Below are positions 12,430 to 24,652 of a stretch of 64,000 nucleotides of DNA, piece by piece. The DNA is from Vigna angularis (lineage: Eukaryota; Streptophyta; Magnoliopsida; Fabales; Fabaceae), in the NCBI RefSeq assembly GCF_016808095.1, contig NC_068973.1, forward strand, positions 10,102,501-10,166,500, read 5' to 3'. The notes under the pieces are model-generated. The model was not told where the DNA came from, did not search any database, and saw only the letters and a list, made by a program, of their open reading frames with translations. A program made the translations under genes and the position numbers. How positions within the stretch are numbered: position 1 is the first letter of the stretch; each line of letters opens with the position of its first letter.

Positions 12430-13370
12430 CTTCGGTTTCAGAAAAACCGAAGCCTATAGACCGAACGACTTCGGTTATTAACGAAATGATACCTAAAGAC
12501 CGAACGACCTCGTTTTTTTGAGTGACCGAAGCAGTAGTTTACCGAAGGGTCTCGGTGAACGCCTAACCGAGGCATTTAGTCCTGTCTAAGAGATCGAACG
12601 ACTTCGGCTTTTTTGTAGAACCGAAGCAATAGTTGACCGAACGGCTTCGATTGAGTGCCTAACCGAAACATTTAGTCCTGTACAGACCGAACGACCTCGC
12701 TTGTTTGTAGAACCGAGGTCTTTAGTCCTGTCATCTCTGCCACTAACATACATACTGAAAGGACTGAACGACCTCTCTGCCACTAACGTACAGACTGAAC
12801 AGACCGAACGACCTCGTTTGTTTGCAGAACCGAGGCAGTAGTTGACCGAACGGCCTCGGTTGGGCGCCTAACCGAGACATTTAGTCTTGTCATCCCTGCA
12901 AATCCCTCTACTGCCACTGTGACTGAAGAGACCGAACGACCTCTCTGCCACTAACGTACGGACTGAACAAATCGAACGGCCTCGCTTGTTTGCAGAACCA
13001 AGACGATAGTTGACCGAACGACCTCGGTTGGGCGCCTAGCCGAGGCATTTAGTTCTGTCATCCCTATAAATCCCTTTGCTGCCACTCTAACTAAAGAGAC
13101 CGAACGGCCTCTCTGCCACTAACGTACAGACTGAACAGACCGAACGACCTCGCTTGTTTGCAGAACCGATACAGTAGTTGACCGAACAGCCTCAGTTGGG
13201 CGCCTAACCGAGGCATTTAGTCCTGTTATCCCAGTAAATCCCTCTGCTACCACTGTCATGTACAGACTAAAGAGACCAAAAAACCTCGCTTTTTTGCATA
13301 ATCGAGACAGTAGTTGACCGAACAGCTTCGGTTGAACGCCTAACCGAGGCGTATAGGTTTAAATTATTTT
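12430..13370. repeat. 168-bp tandem array rich in ACCGAACG(A/G)CCTCG
   Basis: The phrase TTTGCAGAACC recurs at about 12821, 12989 and 13157, exactly 168 bp apart. Shorter or diverged units lie before it (about 12612, 12704) and after it (about 13293). Each unit contains ACCGAACGACCTCG, TTGACCGAACGGCCTCGGTT and GCCTAACCGAGGCATTTAGT. The array forms most of the left half of the CACTA element. Confidence 0.85.
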
Positions 13371-13429
13371 GAAAAATGCCATTCACTGAAACTATTACGC
13401 ATCGGTTGACCGAACGGCCGAGGTAGTAG

Positions 13430-14110
13430 AGCATTTATGGCACTACACCTCCACTTTCGCGAACAATTTTCTTCACGCGATCTTTCTTCTTCCACTAAGC
13501 AAACACTATTCTCCAGCACTGCCCACTGCTTGCGCCTCCCCCTGCGCGTTCGTCGCACCTGCTTCGTCGTTCTCGCCCCACCTCCGTGGCCGTTGTCGGA
13601 CCGCCTCCTTCGCTCCTCCCTCGCGAGGACTCGCTCATATCTCGTTACCATGGGTCGTCGCCACTAGCGTTCATTGCTACCACCTTCGTTGTTATCGCGT
13701 CATTGGTGTCGTTGTTGTTGCCTTCGTCGATGCTTCCATCTCACTGCCTGCATTTCGTGAACAAAGCATCCACCTCCATTTCTTTTTAGGTTGCCTGCAT
13801 TGCTCTCTAGGTTGCACCAATGCCGTCGTCACCACTGTTAGGTGCACCACTGTCACTCTCTAGGGTTTTGAGTTTGGGGAATTTCTTTTTGGGGATCCGT
13901 TCCAGCTGTTTTGGTCCGTGAGGGTTGTTGATGGTTGCGTCAGTTGGAGAAGAAGACCTCCTGTGGTGGCCTGTGGTGGTCCGGTAAAGTTGGCACGGTT
14001 GTTGGGTGGTGGTCTGGTAAAGGTGGCACGGCAAAGGTCTCGCGAGAGGCGGAAAAGGAGGACGCAGGTCACAACCGATCGGTCTCACGAGAGGCGAAAA
14101 AGCTGGCGAA
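13430..14110. other. GC-rich core of the CACTA element, possible captured host DNA
   Basis: Base composition jumps to GC-rich, against about 30 percent GC around the element. Overlapping frames occur on both strands (13364-13651 minus, 13437-13667 plus, 13807-14088 minus and others), with Arg/Ser/Pro-rich products typical of GC-rich DNA read at random. No known domain is recognised. It may be a host fragment picked up by the transposon, but the source is unknown. Confidence 0.4.
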
Positions 14111-14119
14111 ACCGATCGG

Positions 14120-14335
14120 TTAAAAAAATAAAATAAAAAATACTCTACTGCCTCGGTTAATATCCCAACAGAGGCATTTTAATTTGAGATACTGCCTCGG
14201 TTCAGAAGGAACTGAGGCGAAAACCGATCCCTTTTTGACTCGGTTTAGAACCGAGACATTAAGCTTATCCCTTTTTACCTCGCCTGTATATGTCTCGGTT
14301 GCAGAACCGGTGCCTATAAGCAAAAATAATCGGTG
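14120..14335. repeat. right subterminal inverted motifs of the CACTA element
   Basis: Successive short hairpins are seen: CTCGGTTTAGAACCGAG near 14240-14256, CCTCGGTTCAGAAGGAACTGAGG near 14194-14216, and CTCGGTTGCAGAACCGG near 14294-14310. They are related to the array motifs at the left end. Confidence 0.75.
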
Positions 14336-14359
14336 TCATTTTCCTTGATTACACTAGTG

Positions 14360-15125
14360 TTGCTAAAAATATAAATTAGAGTATGAGTATACTCACATAA
14401 TGATTTTTGCTATATTTTTCTAGTTTGTGTTGTCGACTCCAATTACATATGGTGCTCTACTTTCTGATTTCTATCTAATACGGGACTTAGACTTACATTT
14501 GGATTTTTAATAATAAATACATTAGTGGTATATTTAAAAACAATTAATTTGTTAGTTTTTACTTTTTGTTATGATCTTATTAAAGTCTTAAACTTTACAT
14601 CTTCAAGTTAAAAGTAGTAAAAAGTGAATTTAAAGAATATAAAGCAAAATTTATGATATTATGAAGTATGATTTTGTTATTAAACGTATTTAATTTAAAA
14701 TTTAAAATGAACAGTACACTATTTTAATTTATTTTGTTATAAATATAATTATTTATAACGTTTCTATGTACATAATAAAAATATGAAATTTTTTCAAAAA
14801 TAAGAATATTTATACTATGAATTAAAATAAAAAAAATAAATACAATCTGTTTAAGAAAAAATTTATTACATTAAAATTTATTTTATATTATAGTGTAAAC
14901 AATTTTGAATTATCAATTTAAGAAATAAAAGTAAAATATATTTTTCTAATTTTTATTTTATTAAATGACCAAATAATTATAAATCATAAAATGATAAAAT
15001 TAAAAATGTAAAAGAAAAGTATAAAATATGTTTAATATTTTAAATATAAGTTATTTATATATATTTTTATTATATTTGTCTCTATTTATTAGACTTGTCA
15101 AATCAATATACATATTATTATTTTA

Positions 15126-15157
<32 letters not shown>

Positions 15158-16300
15158 TAATGACAATATAAATACATTAATAATTTATTTAAAGACAATT
15201 AATTTGTTATATTTTTGTTTTAGACTTATTAAAGTCATAAACTTACAAACTTTAACCATTTCAAGTTAGAATAAAAAGTGAATATAAAACACAATTTATA
15301 ATATTACGAAGAGTGAGTTCTTTTTATTACTAAATATTTTAATTTATTTTGTGACAAACATAATTATTTAAAGCGTTAAATATGTTTTTTTATCTTTAAA
15401 CTTTAACGTAAAATTAGAATTAATTCTTTTTTAAACTTTGATAAAATTTGATTCTCAAATTTTTAAAATGAGTGGATATACTCATTCTAATGAAATTACA
15501 TCAATTTTTTTACGCGTTAAGTGGTTGAATTGATATTCAAATTACATCAATTTTTTTACTTAAAATGTTAGTCCAGAAAACAAAATAAATATAAATAAAA
15601 AAAATTAGAAATGTCAAACATTAAAAAGTTAGCTTTTTGAAATACTTGTCAACAAAATAAAATAGATAATAAAGTAGATTTGCTAGTATTTTTTTTCTTA
15701 TATCAAAATAAATACAATTCAAAAAAATTAAAAATATCAAATGACTAAAAACTAATTTTTGAGACATTTCTTAATAAAATAAAATAAATAGTAAAAGTAT
15801 CATACAATAATAACTTGGGTATACGAGAACATAAGAATATACATTTAGGACAAATTATCTTTAAATCAGGTTCGATGAACAAGATTACTTATATGTTATA
15901 TGGATCTCTTTAACTTTCTCCTTTTAATTTGAATGTTTCAAAATTTCTTTCTTTTCATTAAACGAGTATACATATACATATATCTATATATTATTTAAAA
16001 AAAAATTACTTTGAGTGTTTAGTAATAATAAAAAAGAAATTCTTTAATTTAAAAATAATAGTATGAACGACATTTGCGTGTGATGATTATTAATATTAAA
16101 AGAATTATTTTTTGAGTTAATTCAGAAATATATACTACTTTAGACGTTAAATGTTAGAAATGATTAAAGATAGTGAATCTGAAGCTGAAAATTAGATATA
16201 AATAACCATGGTATAAGAATTCCCTTTTTACTTAAATAAAAGGGAAGAGGTCTCTTCGAAACAACAAATATTCAACCTATCTTGCCAACTTTTAGCCAAA
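14360..16300. other. AT-rich intergenic DNA
   Basis: No supported gene. A TA microsatellite lies at about 15130-15156. Two stretches near 14480-14790 and 15150-15400 share phrases (AATTTGTTA, TTATTAAAGTC, ATAACTTTAC-like), suggesting an old local duplication. Confidence 0.5.
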
Positions 16301-16637
16301 GGACGCAATAGTCAAATTTCTGCGAAATAATTATTGGTATAACTCAGTTTCCAAACTCCGACCCAAACGGTTCTCTCTTGCTTTTCTAAAACGTAACGAA
16401 AGCTTAATTTTGAAATTTGAATTTCGAATAACGGAGGGAGCCTCTCATGTTGAAGAAAACAAACCCTGCATTGCTAGCAAATGGGTCCACCAATGTCATT
16501 TTTCATCTCTCTGTTTCCACCTTCATAACCGTTCATCAACAGAGCCTCTGTTTTCCATGTCAGCATGGTCAACATCAACCTCCCAAATTTTGAGTTTTTC
16601 CCGCCCCAAGCCCAAACCGGACGCCACAACCTTCTAC

Positions 16638-16645
16638 TATAAATA
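16638..16645 (+). promoter_or_regulatory. TATA box of the 360-residue protein gene
   Basis: TATAAATA lies about 100 bp before the ATG at 16743. It fits a core promoter with a leader of about 70 nt rich in C, T and A. Confidence 0.65.
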
Positions 16646-16742
16646 ATTCCAAACGCCGTAACATCATCAACTCGTAATCACTCAACGCATCTAATCTAAT
16701 CACAACTTCTTTGCTTCCCATTCTCGCAATTCAGATTCAGAT

Positions 16743-18717
16743 ATGGAAGAACCCGTCATCGAACAGTCCTCCTCTGCTGCTGCTACTGCTTCCTCTGGTA
16801 CACTCTCTCTCAATCTTACACCTTTCTTTCTACTTTTTCACCCTACAATAACAATTGAAATGGGTAGAGTTCTGTTTTGGTTTATGGTTCAGGGAACACT
16901 GCCAGACCCAGGCTTCAAAAGTATGCGCTTCGCTCTGGCAATAAATCCAAGGAAGACAAGTCAGATAATACACCCAATTTCTCCAATCCTTGTGAATCAA
17001 AGAGGTAATTGCTTTGCTTTTAGTTTAATTTTCAGACTCACTGAAAAGAGAAAGTAATTTATTCATCTGCAGTTTAGAGGAGTTGTACAATATCATCTTG
17101 GGCATGAATTCTTATTTATGACATTAATGATAGCTACCTTAATTTTTTGAGAAAAAGTATGATGATTTACTTACAAGTTACATGGACAGTTTAAATGTTT
17201 CTATAACTACTGCAACTAACAAGCAGTTTTTAAAGAACTTTGTCTAATCACTAATACTTAATTATGGGTTTCGGTTCTGTTAAAAATTGAGGTCAAGGCA
17301 AATAATTTTCACATTTTAAACTAAAATTTATGTTCTTTGTCGCTTAGAAATGTGAGGAATATAAGAAATTATGATTGGAGGAGTCAATTTTTATATATAT
17401 GTATGTCTTTAAAAGAGTTACAGTTTTCTCTTCAGGGGCAGAAGTTTGGGTGCTTCAAGTGTTAGTAAAAGTGTGAGTGTTCTAGATTTTTCTGGCAAGG
17501 AGAAGTCTGGTAGTGCCAAGCCACCCAGAAGACTCTCAATTCCTGCCAAAGCACCAGCCACTTCGAGACCGAAGCTGGGTGGCAACATTACCCCAATCTC
17601 CGAGACTAGAACTTTGAGGAGTGCTTTAGGTCAAGGCAGAAGCAAAACACCCGTTTCTGACATTTCCAAGACAACAAAGTTAAATCTTCTAACTTCGGCT
17701 TCATATTGGTTGAACCAGATTAAGCTCTCTGAAACTGCTTCCAAGCACTCAATTTCACTTGCCTTCTTCAAACTAGCTTTGGAGGCAGGATGTGAGGTAC
17801 TGCCTAAATCAAATAATCAATACACACAAATACACAATTGTTTATGGATCTGATATGGCATATTGGCTAACTTGTGTGCAAATACAGCACCTTGTATGTT
17901 TGCAATATCTGAGCCAATTTTTCTAATGATTTATTTTTCTTTGAATATGAATCACAGCCTCTCGGGCCAATGCAAGAAGAGCTAAAATCTTATGTGAGAA
18001 GACATCAACTTGACGATGGCATTGGTGAAACTGTGAAATCATTGTTTGAGAGGTATGGCATCTCAGAAAGCATGGAGCAGTTGCAGTTGTCTGAAACTAT
18101 TTCAAATGTGCCCGAAGAGGGAACTCGGTCTTCTGATGATGATGTCCATAGCTCGTCTTCTACCACTGAGAGTAGAAAACTGAAGCCCAGGAGCTTAAAT
18201 TCTACCAAACTCACACCTTCAACGGAGTCAACAAAGAATCAAAAGAGTAATCTTGGATCCAGTTTGAGAGGGAATTTCAGCACCAGCACCAACAACACAA
18301 CTCCAAGGACTTCTCTAGACAAAAGGAATAATAGGTTGGTTAAAAAATCTGAGAAGCCAAGCAAGCAAGAATCAAACAAAGAAAAGGGCATGGTAAAGAA
18401 GCAGGAAAAGAAATCTGATGTCAAAGAAGGCAAGTTCCCAAATGTGCAAAGCAATATTTGTGTTATGCTATATCTATGATACAATGTAGCAATTCTTTTA
18501 GTCTATCACTTACCATAATTCTTTTTCTGCTCACAGCTGCAGCTAGCGCACCAAAGAGCAACAAAGAAAATATGGTATATATGTCTTGCTAAGTAACAAT
18601 TCTAGTTTTCTTTTAAATTGTTGATGTAGTAAAATATATAGCTTATGGTTTTTTTTTTCTCCAATCTTGTAGCAAACTCTAAGCACTGAAGAGATCAGCG
18701 TGGCAGAAGTCGTGTAA
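16743..18717 (+). CDS. plant-specific protein of unknown function, 360 residues, six exons
   Basis: Proposed exons: 16743-16797, 16893-17004, 17436-17796, 17958-18429, 18537-18574 and 18673-18717. They sum to 1083 nt and stay in frame to a TAA. Introns 1, 2, 3 and 5 are GT-AG. Intron 4 fits only as GC-AG (AAG|GCAAGT at 18430). Otherwise translation would read on to a stop at 18477. The product is basic and Ser/Thr/Lys-rich, with one conserved-looking helical block at about residues 143-215 (TSASYWLNQIKLSE, ISLAFFKLALEAGCE, MQEELKSYVRRH). It has no signal peptide or membrane segment. The exon 3/4 junction falls in the GCE|PLGPM part of this block. Similar plant proteins often carry uninformative unc-89-like names, recalled rather than checked. 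No function is claimed. A TATA box precedes it. Confidence 0.85.
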
Positions 18718-19428
18718 ACAATCTGCAGTTTGCATTTCTGAATTTTTGTGATTCTGAGTGGAGCGTGCTTTTGTATAGGCTGCATTTCTCTTCGCTTGGT
18801 CACTTGACATATTTTTGTGTTTGTGTCATGTTACTATTATCATACACTTGTTAATCAAACCATACTGCATCGAATGTTGTTGTTTGTGTATATAAATGTT
18901 TCTATACTGTATGTGAAGAGTGGAGATTTATTCCACAGAAACAGTATTTTTCTTCTGTATTAATTATTTTAATCTTGCAAATCATTGTTGAAGTGAGTAT
19001 ATTTTCTGATCCTTTTTGTGAATTAATGTCAAATGTTAAATGATATATGCTCATTACCCAGGTTTGGTCTTGAACCAGGTTAGGTGACATTTACATGCTA
19101 TAATAACAGCCAGCGCCGGGAAAATCATTGTAATTTATGCTAAATATTTGTAACGTGAATAAAGATTCCTAAAACATAATTTCGAAATTTAGAATACTTA
19201 ACCCTTTTTCAGTTTGAATTTGAATTATTGCACCTTACGAAATTGGGATGCGTTAATTGGACCCTTCTTCCTCCTTATGCGGCACCGTCAATATCTACTG
19301 TGAAAATGAAAATGATTTATGAACACCTAAAATATTGATCATTTCCTTATGTATATATATAGAATAAAAGTTATATATTTATAGAATATATAATGTGATG
19401 AAATAAAACAGATAAGAAAAGTAAGTAC

Positions 19429-19501
<73 letters not shown>

Positions 19502-20150
19502 TATGTATTATATAACACGGCGTCATACATATTGAAAGTGAGACAACTCATTTCTTTGATGGGTTAGAAGTGACGTTGTTTAATTCCAAAATGAAACTAT
19601 TATTGTTTTTCTAAAATTATAAATAAAAATGGAAATTAAGAAAAATTAATATAATAAAAGATAGAAAAATATTCTTTAACACCAAATTAGTGTATAATCA
19701 TTTAATATACACTTAGAAAAAGAAGAAAAATGACAAGTATCATATTTTTGGCCAATTATGGACGAATGGTCTACGATCAATGTGTTATGATAATTGTTTG
19801 GCTAGATTTCGAGAATGTTCGAACGGTTACAAATTCTTAAAAACATTAAGTATTACTCATAATCAAGTTTATAAGTAAAATGTGCTTACTAGATATTGAG
19901 TCATAATTATATTTATGCTAATTACAAGTTCATTTCAAAAACTATAAATATAATTTTAGGTAAGAAGGTAGGTGATTATAATTATTGTGAATTTAAGATT
20001 TTACTATGATAACTGATCAACAATATAATTGACTTGAGCGTCAGAATAAAGACAAAGGAGATCAAAGACGACGTTGAGAGAGTTGGAGAAAAAGTGTGAA
20101 GGAGTGTTTTGATTGTGATCTCCGACCCCACACCTAAAACAAACATTTTT
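18718..20150. other. 3' flank and AT-rich intergenic DNA with a (TA)n tract
   Basis: The 3' untranslated region of the preceding gene probably covers the first few hundred bases, but no single poly(A) signal stands out. A TA microsatellite of about 68 bp lies at 19432-19499. No gene is seen. Confidence 0.5.
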
Positions 20151-21470
20151 GTAGCGAATCTTGTTTGACTTATTAATATGTTAGATTATGATGTCATTTC
20201 ATTCCTATCTAACTTTGTATTCTTTATTTGATTTTCTTGTTCATATTTCGAAAGAGATTCAAAGTTAGAAGTAACCATAATCTTTCTTAGATAGAATCGT
20301 ATCGCTCAATATGACATGTTGTCTTTCTTATCAATTGCAATGTACACCTTTGCTAAATAATGATTCACCTTATGAGCTTTTGCATGGTTCGCTTTGTGAT
20401 CTTTTTTTACTCAAAAGTTGTCTTAGGCGTCATTTTAGTCTTCAAACCTCATACCAAAGGCTACTTCATTCTTAATCCTACCAATCACAGAATTAAAATT
20501 TCTTGTGATGTTATTTTTTATGAAAATCACTTTCCATATCAATGCATAAGCACTAATCCTGGTGCTTTTAAAAATAACTATTTTTCTCTCCTTATACCTA
20601 ATAACTATGCTCATGACTATATTTTTCTTGATATTTCTACTCTTATGCTCAATATTGATGAACAAACTGATGCTAACATACCTAATAATTCTATCACTAA
20701 TGTTACCTCTGACTATGTTTCACATGATTTAGTTTTTCCCGATTCTAAGTCTAATATCTTTGATCATGTCACTAACATACAACATGCTTCTTATCTTCTT
20801 GATTTTAAACCAATAATGTTGTGAGATATCCTATTGAGAATTATTTAGATTACAATCGTCTTTCTTCCTATTTTAAACATATTATCATGACCATTTTTTA
20901 TTCTAATGAACCCAAAAGTTGCACACATGCTTCAAAATATCCCCAATGGGTTTAAGCCATTCAGGATGAATTAACATCCTTAGAAGCTAATCAAACTAGG
21001 GTCGTCACTAACTTACATCCTGGAAAAATCGTCATCGGTTGTCGTTGGGTATACAAGATTAAACACAAATTTGATGAATTTGTTGATCGCTTCAAGACAA
21101 GACTAGTTGCAAAGGACTACATTCAACTTGAGGGTCTTGACTTCTTAGACATATTTGCTCATATTGCCAAGCTCACAACCTTCTGGTTATTGCTTGTTAT
21201 TGCCATATCTCATAATTGGATTATCAAACAACTCAATGTCAATAATGCATTCCTCCATGGTGATTTCCATGAGAAAGTTTACATGAAGCTCCCAACCATA
21301 TTTCATTGTACAGAACCAAATAAATTGTGCAAATTACAACGTTCACTATATGGTCTAAAACAGGTTGGGCGAAAATGGTACGCTAAGCTTTCTCAGTTCC
21401 TTATCTCTAATAACTACACATGGTCTTTTGCAAATCATTTAAAGCACACAAACATCATCCCCAATACATG
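20150..21470 (+). pseudogene. decayed Ty1/copia fragment (integrase tail and reverse transcriptase)
   Basis: About 20430-20560 reads like the integrase C-terminal region (KPHTKGYFILNPTNHRIKIS, then DVIFYENHFPY). About 20960-21440 reads like reverse transcriptase (CRWVYKIKHKFDEF, RLVAKDYIQLEGLDF, LNVNNAFLHGDFHEKVYMKL, LCKLQRSLYGLKQVGRKWYAKL). Frameshifts and stops separate the pieces. The YVDD block and RNase H are missing after about 21450. Positions 20155-20300 share a block with 31070-31280 (TTGACTTAT.AATATG and GATAGAATCGTATC), which may be matching LTR or leader remnants. It is unrelated in detail to the young element at 24 kb. Confidence 0.85.
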
Positions 21471-23330
21471 AGGAATAATACCTAACGAATCATACATGCA
21501 TTCAAGTCTCACATACCCTTGTAAACAAATCCAAATACATACATTACATCATTTGAATCATCCAAAACCCATCATTATGCATATTATACCCCAACAAACA
21601 CAATATACTACATATGATTATCATACCATCTTTATAACATATATTTGCATGGTAAAACCCCCAAACATCATAACTTTATTTTCCCTTAACATCAATACTT
21701 ATTTTTATGGGATAACCTAACAAAGCCATGCATACTTTCATAGGGAAAACACAACACAAATATTACATAAACCCTATCCTCATGCATACACAAACCCTTA
21801 CCCAACAATAACCATAGATAATCATAATCAAAATCATGTACACATGCATCAAAACAAGGATTGTCAATCAAAATAATCAAGAACATATAACATACAACAA
21901 TAAGCAAACAAAGATAAACTTCCTTATACATTCGCCAATACCAGGGCTTTATCTACACTCCAAAAACACCACAAATCTTCCCTTGCACTAATGTTTTCTA
22001 CAACTTCTTTGCCTCCCTTCCCAGAAAACATATTTCTTTCATTTTCTCTTTATTTCTCTCTTTGATGCAGGGTTTCTAAGGTTTCTAAAAAAATGTACCC
22101 ACCTCCCTGTATCTTAGTTTTTATAAATTACCTCCACCCTATCTCTAATATTCCCAACATAATAATATATTTTTAAATCTAAATCTATCTAAATCTCTAT
22201 CTTTTTCTGTATTCCACATTCATTCCTCTATCTCTTTATTTTGTTTAATTTATTTTGCATGCTTTTACTTCCTACATCCCCTTATTTAATTTCTACACCA
22301 ATTATTAAAGGTGAAAGACCATTAATAATTGAACCCACAATTAACCTAAAGGTTTCCTTTAACTCTCTTTCTACTTAGAATTGAACCCACAACCATTTAA
22401 TCCTATACCACCCTTCTATCAACAAGTCAACCCATCACATTGGTACTATCAAACACACACATATCACAATCCAACAAACATACCAAAACATGTTTTAAAC
22501 TTTATTAAAATAACTACAAAGAAATAACATAATTATGTTTTGACAAAGATATACACACACAACACCTTATTAGACATATCAACTCTTAAAAGAAAACATA
22601 CTCAAGTCAATATAAAACTTTATTCCTAAACCCCTTATTTTCCACAAGTCTTACGTTGTGAGGCTCAATTGTCTTCACGAATCAACATCTGGTAAGTTTA
22701 GCGGGGATGTAGTTGAGACTGAGGAGGTGGTTCTCCATTCTCCAGACCGATCAGCTTCTACTGACTTTTGTAGGTAGATATCATATTTCATGTGTTGCTT
22801 GTCATGTCGTTGTTCTATTGGATTTGCGTGGTTACCATTACGTTGGACTTCATCTTGTGGGAAAGTTGTGTGTGGTGACCATAAGAAGGTGAGGCTAGGG
22901 AAACATTTTACCGGAATGTTCTTACCCGAACCTTGAGCATAGGCTTATGGGCAGGTGGCAAGATCCTAATGGTGGGTTGATTGCACTTTTTGTATGGGAA
23001 GGATCATTGTTGAGAGAGGGGAATTTCACCTACAAAAGACTCTCCCTCGTTCAAGTCAATAAGATAATTAAGATATTTTAAAATAAGGTGAGAATGAGTG
23101 GTTATGAAGTGAGTATTTCTTGGGGGATGCTAGTTGTATTTCTAGGATTGACATGAATTGTGAGCCTATGTTCCTATTGTAATAGTACTTACCTAAGGAG
23201 TATAATAATAATATAATAAATAATAACATAATGATAAATAATAATCAACATACTAAATTGTCAATATGTAATTATAATATGTGAATATTATTCAAATAGA
23301 TGTAACTTTGAACTACTCCATGAAAAAAGA
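21471..23330. other. intergenic DNA, possibly retroelement-derived, nothing firmly recognised
   Basis: 21470-22070 is C/A-rich on the plus strand without a supported frame. 22640-23160 has higher GC and a few short frames, but no known motif, LTR pair or primer site was identified. Confidence 0.4.
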
Positions 23331-23983
23331 CTTAAACTATTTTATTAGATTTCACTTTTTATCATGTTTATTGTGTCAAGTAAAAATATATTTATTTATT
23401 ATAAACATGAAAGATAATATGATATCATATTTCTATTATATATTAAAGTAAATAAATATCAAATAAATCTAAACAAATGTACGATGGATAAAGATTTTTT
23501 TTTAAAACAACAAAACATAAAACAAGAGAACGAAAGAGAGTGACAAAAACCTTAAAATGAATATAAAAGTTATTATAATTTTAAAATATTTGTTGTTTTG
23601 TATTATTTGAAATATTACAAATATGAAATATTGTATTATAATTTTAATTTTTGTCACCGATAAATTCAATTTTAATAGGGGTAATGTTTAATATTATAAG
23701 TAGCTACCTCTCAATTTATTTAATTAGATAGAGAATAAGTTAAAATGATACTATGCAACTTACCTTCTCATGCTACAATGCCATTTTCCTTGATTTTTTT
23801 AAGATGTTAGGTCAAAATATAACGAATTGTTCCATTTTATCACTCTTATTAAAAAAAATCATGTTCTTGAAAGAAAAGTCATAAAAGTTAAATTTTAAAA
23901 ATCCATGAATAATGTTATGAAGACAAATTTTGCAAATTTCGTTTTTGTTTTTTAAGAAAACTTATTAAATGAAAGAAGAGATG

Positions 23984-23988
23984 AAAAA
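23984..23988 (-). terminator. Pol III T-run after tRNA-Ala copy A
   Basis: On the minus strand five T residues lie a few bases beyond the tRNA 3' end, the usual RNA polymerase III stop signal. Confidence 0.6.
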
Positions 23989-23992
23989 GAAA

Positions 23993-24065
23993 TGGAGATG
24001 CAAGGGATCGAACCCTGTACCTCCCGCATGCAAAGTGGGCGCTCTACCATTTGAGCTACATCCCC
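23993..24065 (-). tRNA. tRNA-Ala(TGC): tRNA-Ala, anticodon TGC (copy A, weakened stem)
   Basis: The minus strand folds as a 73-nt cloverleaf: acceptor GGGGATG/CATCTCC with the G3:U70 pair that defines tRNA-Ala, D stem GCTC/GAGC, anticodon loop TTTGCAT, T stem CAGGG/CCTTG with loop TTCGATC, and discriminator A. There is no intron and CCA is not encoded, as in nuclear genes. Two blemishes distinguish it from the copy at 32620: an A30.C40 mismatch inside the anticodon stem (CCCAC/GCGGG) and a G51:U63 wobble in the T stem. It may be a decaying duplicate. The internal A and B promoter boxes look intact. Confidence 0.93.
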
Positions 24066-24168
24066 AGTTGTTCTAATACTATGTAATAATGTATCTAATC
24101 AAGCTACAACAAATAAAGATAATATCATATGCATGAATGAAACATATAGAAACGTCTTTGATAAAATA

Positions 24169-24173
24169 GATTT
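24169..24173. other. target-site duplication GATTT, left of the young copia element
   Basis: GATTT at 24169-24173 equals 29534-29538 on the other side. The 5-bp length is typical of copia integrase. Confidence 0.8.
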
Positions 24174-24640
24174 TTTTACAAACGGCCCAACACTGTGCAC
24201 TTAATCCAGTGTGTGGCCCAGTCCAATGCGGCTTGGTATTTGCCAAGCATTGTGACTTCCAGCGTGGCAGAAACAGACCACGAGAAACCTGAGGGAGAAG
24301 CGAGATTAGGGCGTCGAGAAGCTTCGCCTTGGGAGCTGCTTTAGGAGCGATCCGGCGACGAAGGAGGCCACTGTTCGAGGTGATGATGAAGACAAAAATG
24401 GAGAGGATAAAGACAGAGGTAAGAAAAACTCTTCCTTGTATTATTTTGGTGTATCTGAAAATATTACATGCTCTGTCAAATTGTATATTGAAACTGCAAC
24501 AGAGAAGCTCTATTTATAGAGCTTCTGTAAACCCAAAACTGTAAACAAACAAAACTGCAAAACAACCGTAACAAACTAACTAACTGTAAATTACAAGACT
24601 ACTGTCTCTTGTTGACAGTAGTGAATATTTATTCCCAATA
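24174..24640 (-). repeat. 3' LTR of the young copia element
   Basis: It is 467 bp and nearly identical to 29065-29533. It contains the same TATA-bearing palindrome at 24504-24525. The 71-residue plus-strand frame inside it is repeated in the other LTR and is not regarded as a gene. Confidence 0.95.
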
Positions 24641-24652
24641 GCCTCCCCTCAA
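24641..24652 (-). other. polypurine tract of the young copia element
   Basis: On the minus strand TTGAGGGGAGGC abuts the 3' LTR. The polyprotein stop codon (TGA, 24649-24651) lies within it. Confidence 0.8.

Larger units (their letters stand above)
12392..14359. mobile_element. non-autonomous CACTA (En/Spm-type) transposon
   Basis: The left end reads CACTTGTAAAAAAAGCG. The right end reads ...TTGATTACACTAGTG, giving CACTAGTGTAATCAAGG on the other strand. The flanking 3 bp are TTG on both sides (12389-12391 and 14360-14362), the target duplication length of CACTA elements. Both subterminal regions are packed with CCTCGGTT/AACCGAGG motifs in inverted pairs, as expected of transposase-binding sites. 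No transposase frame is present in the 1968 bp, so movement would need an enzyme supplied in trans. The terminal repeats match well only over the first few bases. Confidence 0.8.
23340..24168. repeat. segmental duplication copy A containing tRNA-Ala
   Basis: The region resembles 32380-32930. Shared landmarks are AAAAATATATTTATTTATTATAA.. then GATAATATGATATCATATTTCTATTATATATT (about 23384-23445); AATCCATGAATAATGTTA (about 23900); CTTATTAAATGA (about 23961); and the tRNA gene. The match continues on the far side of the copia element at about 29540-29690 (TAGTGACGTGATATATTTCAATGTTTTTA). The copia element therefore landed inside copy A after the duplication. Copy A also has several hundred bp around 23480-23860 not seen in copy B. 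Confidence 0.8.

Noticed and set aside
13364..14136. Several overlapping frames in the GC-rich CACTA core
   Set aside because: They overlap on both strands, are Arg/Ser/Pro-rich as expected of GC-rich DNA, and none shows a known domain or splice structure.
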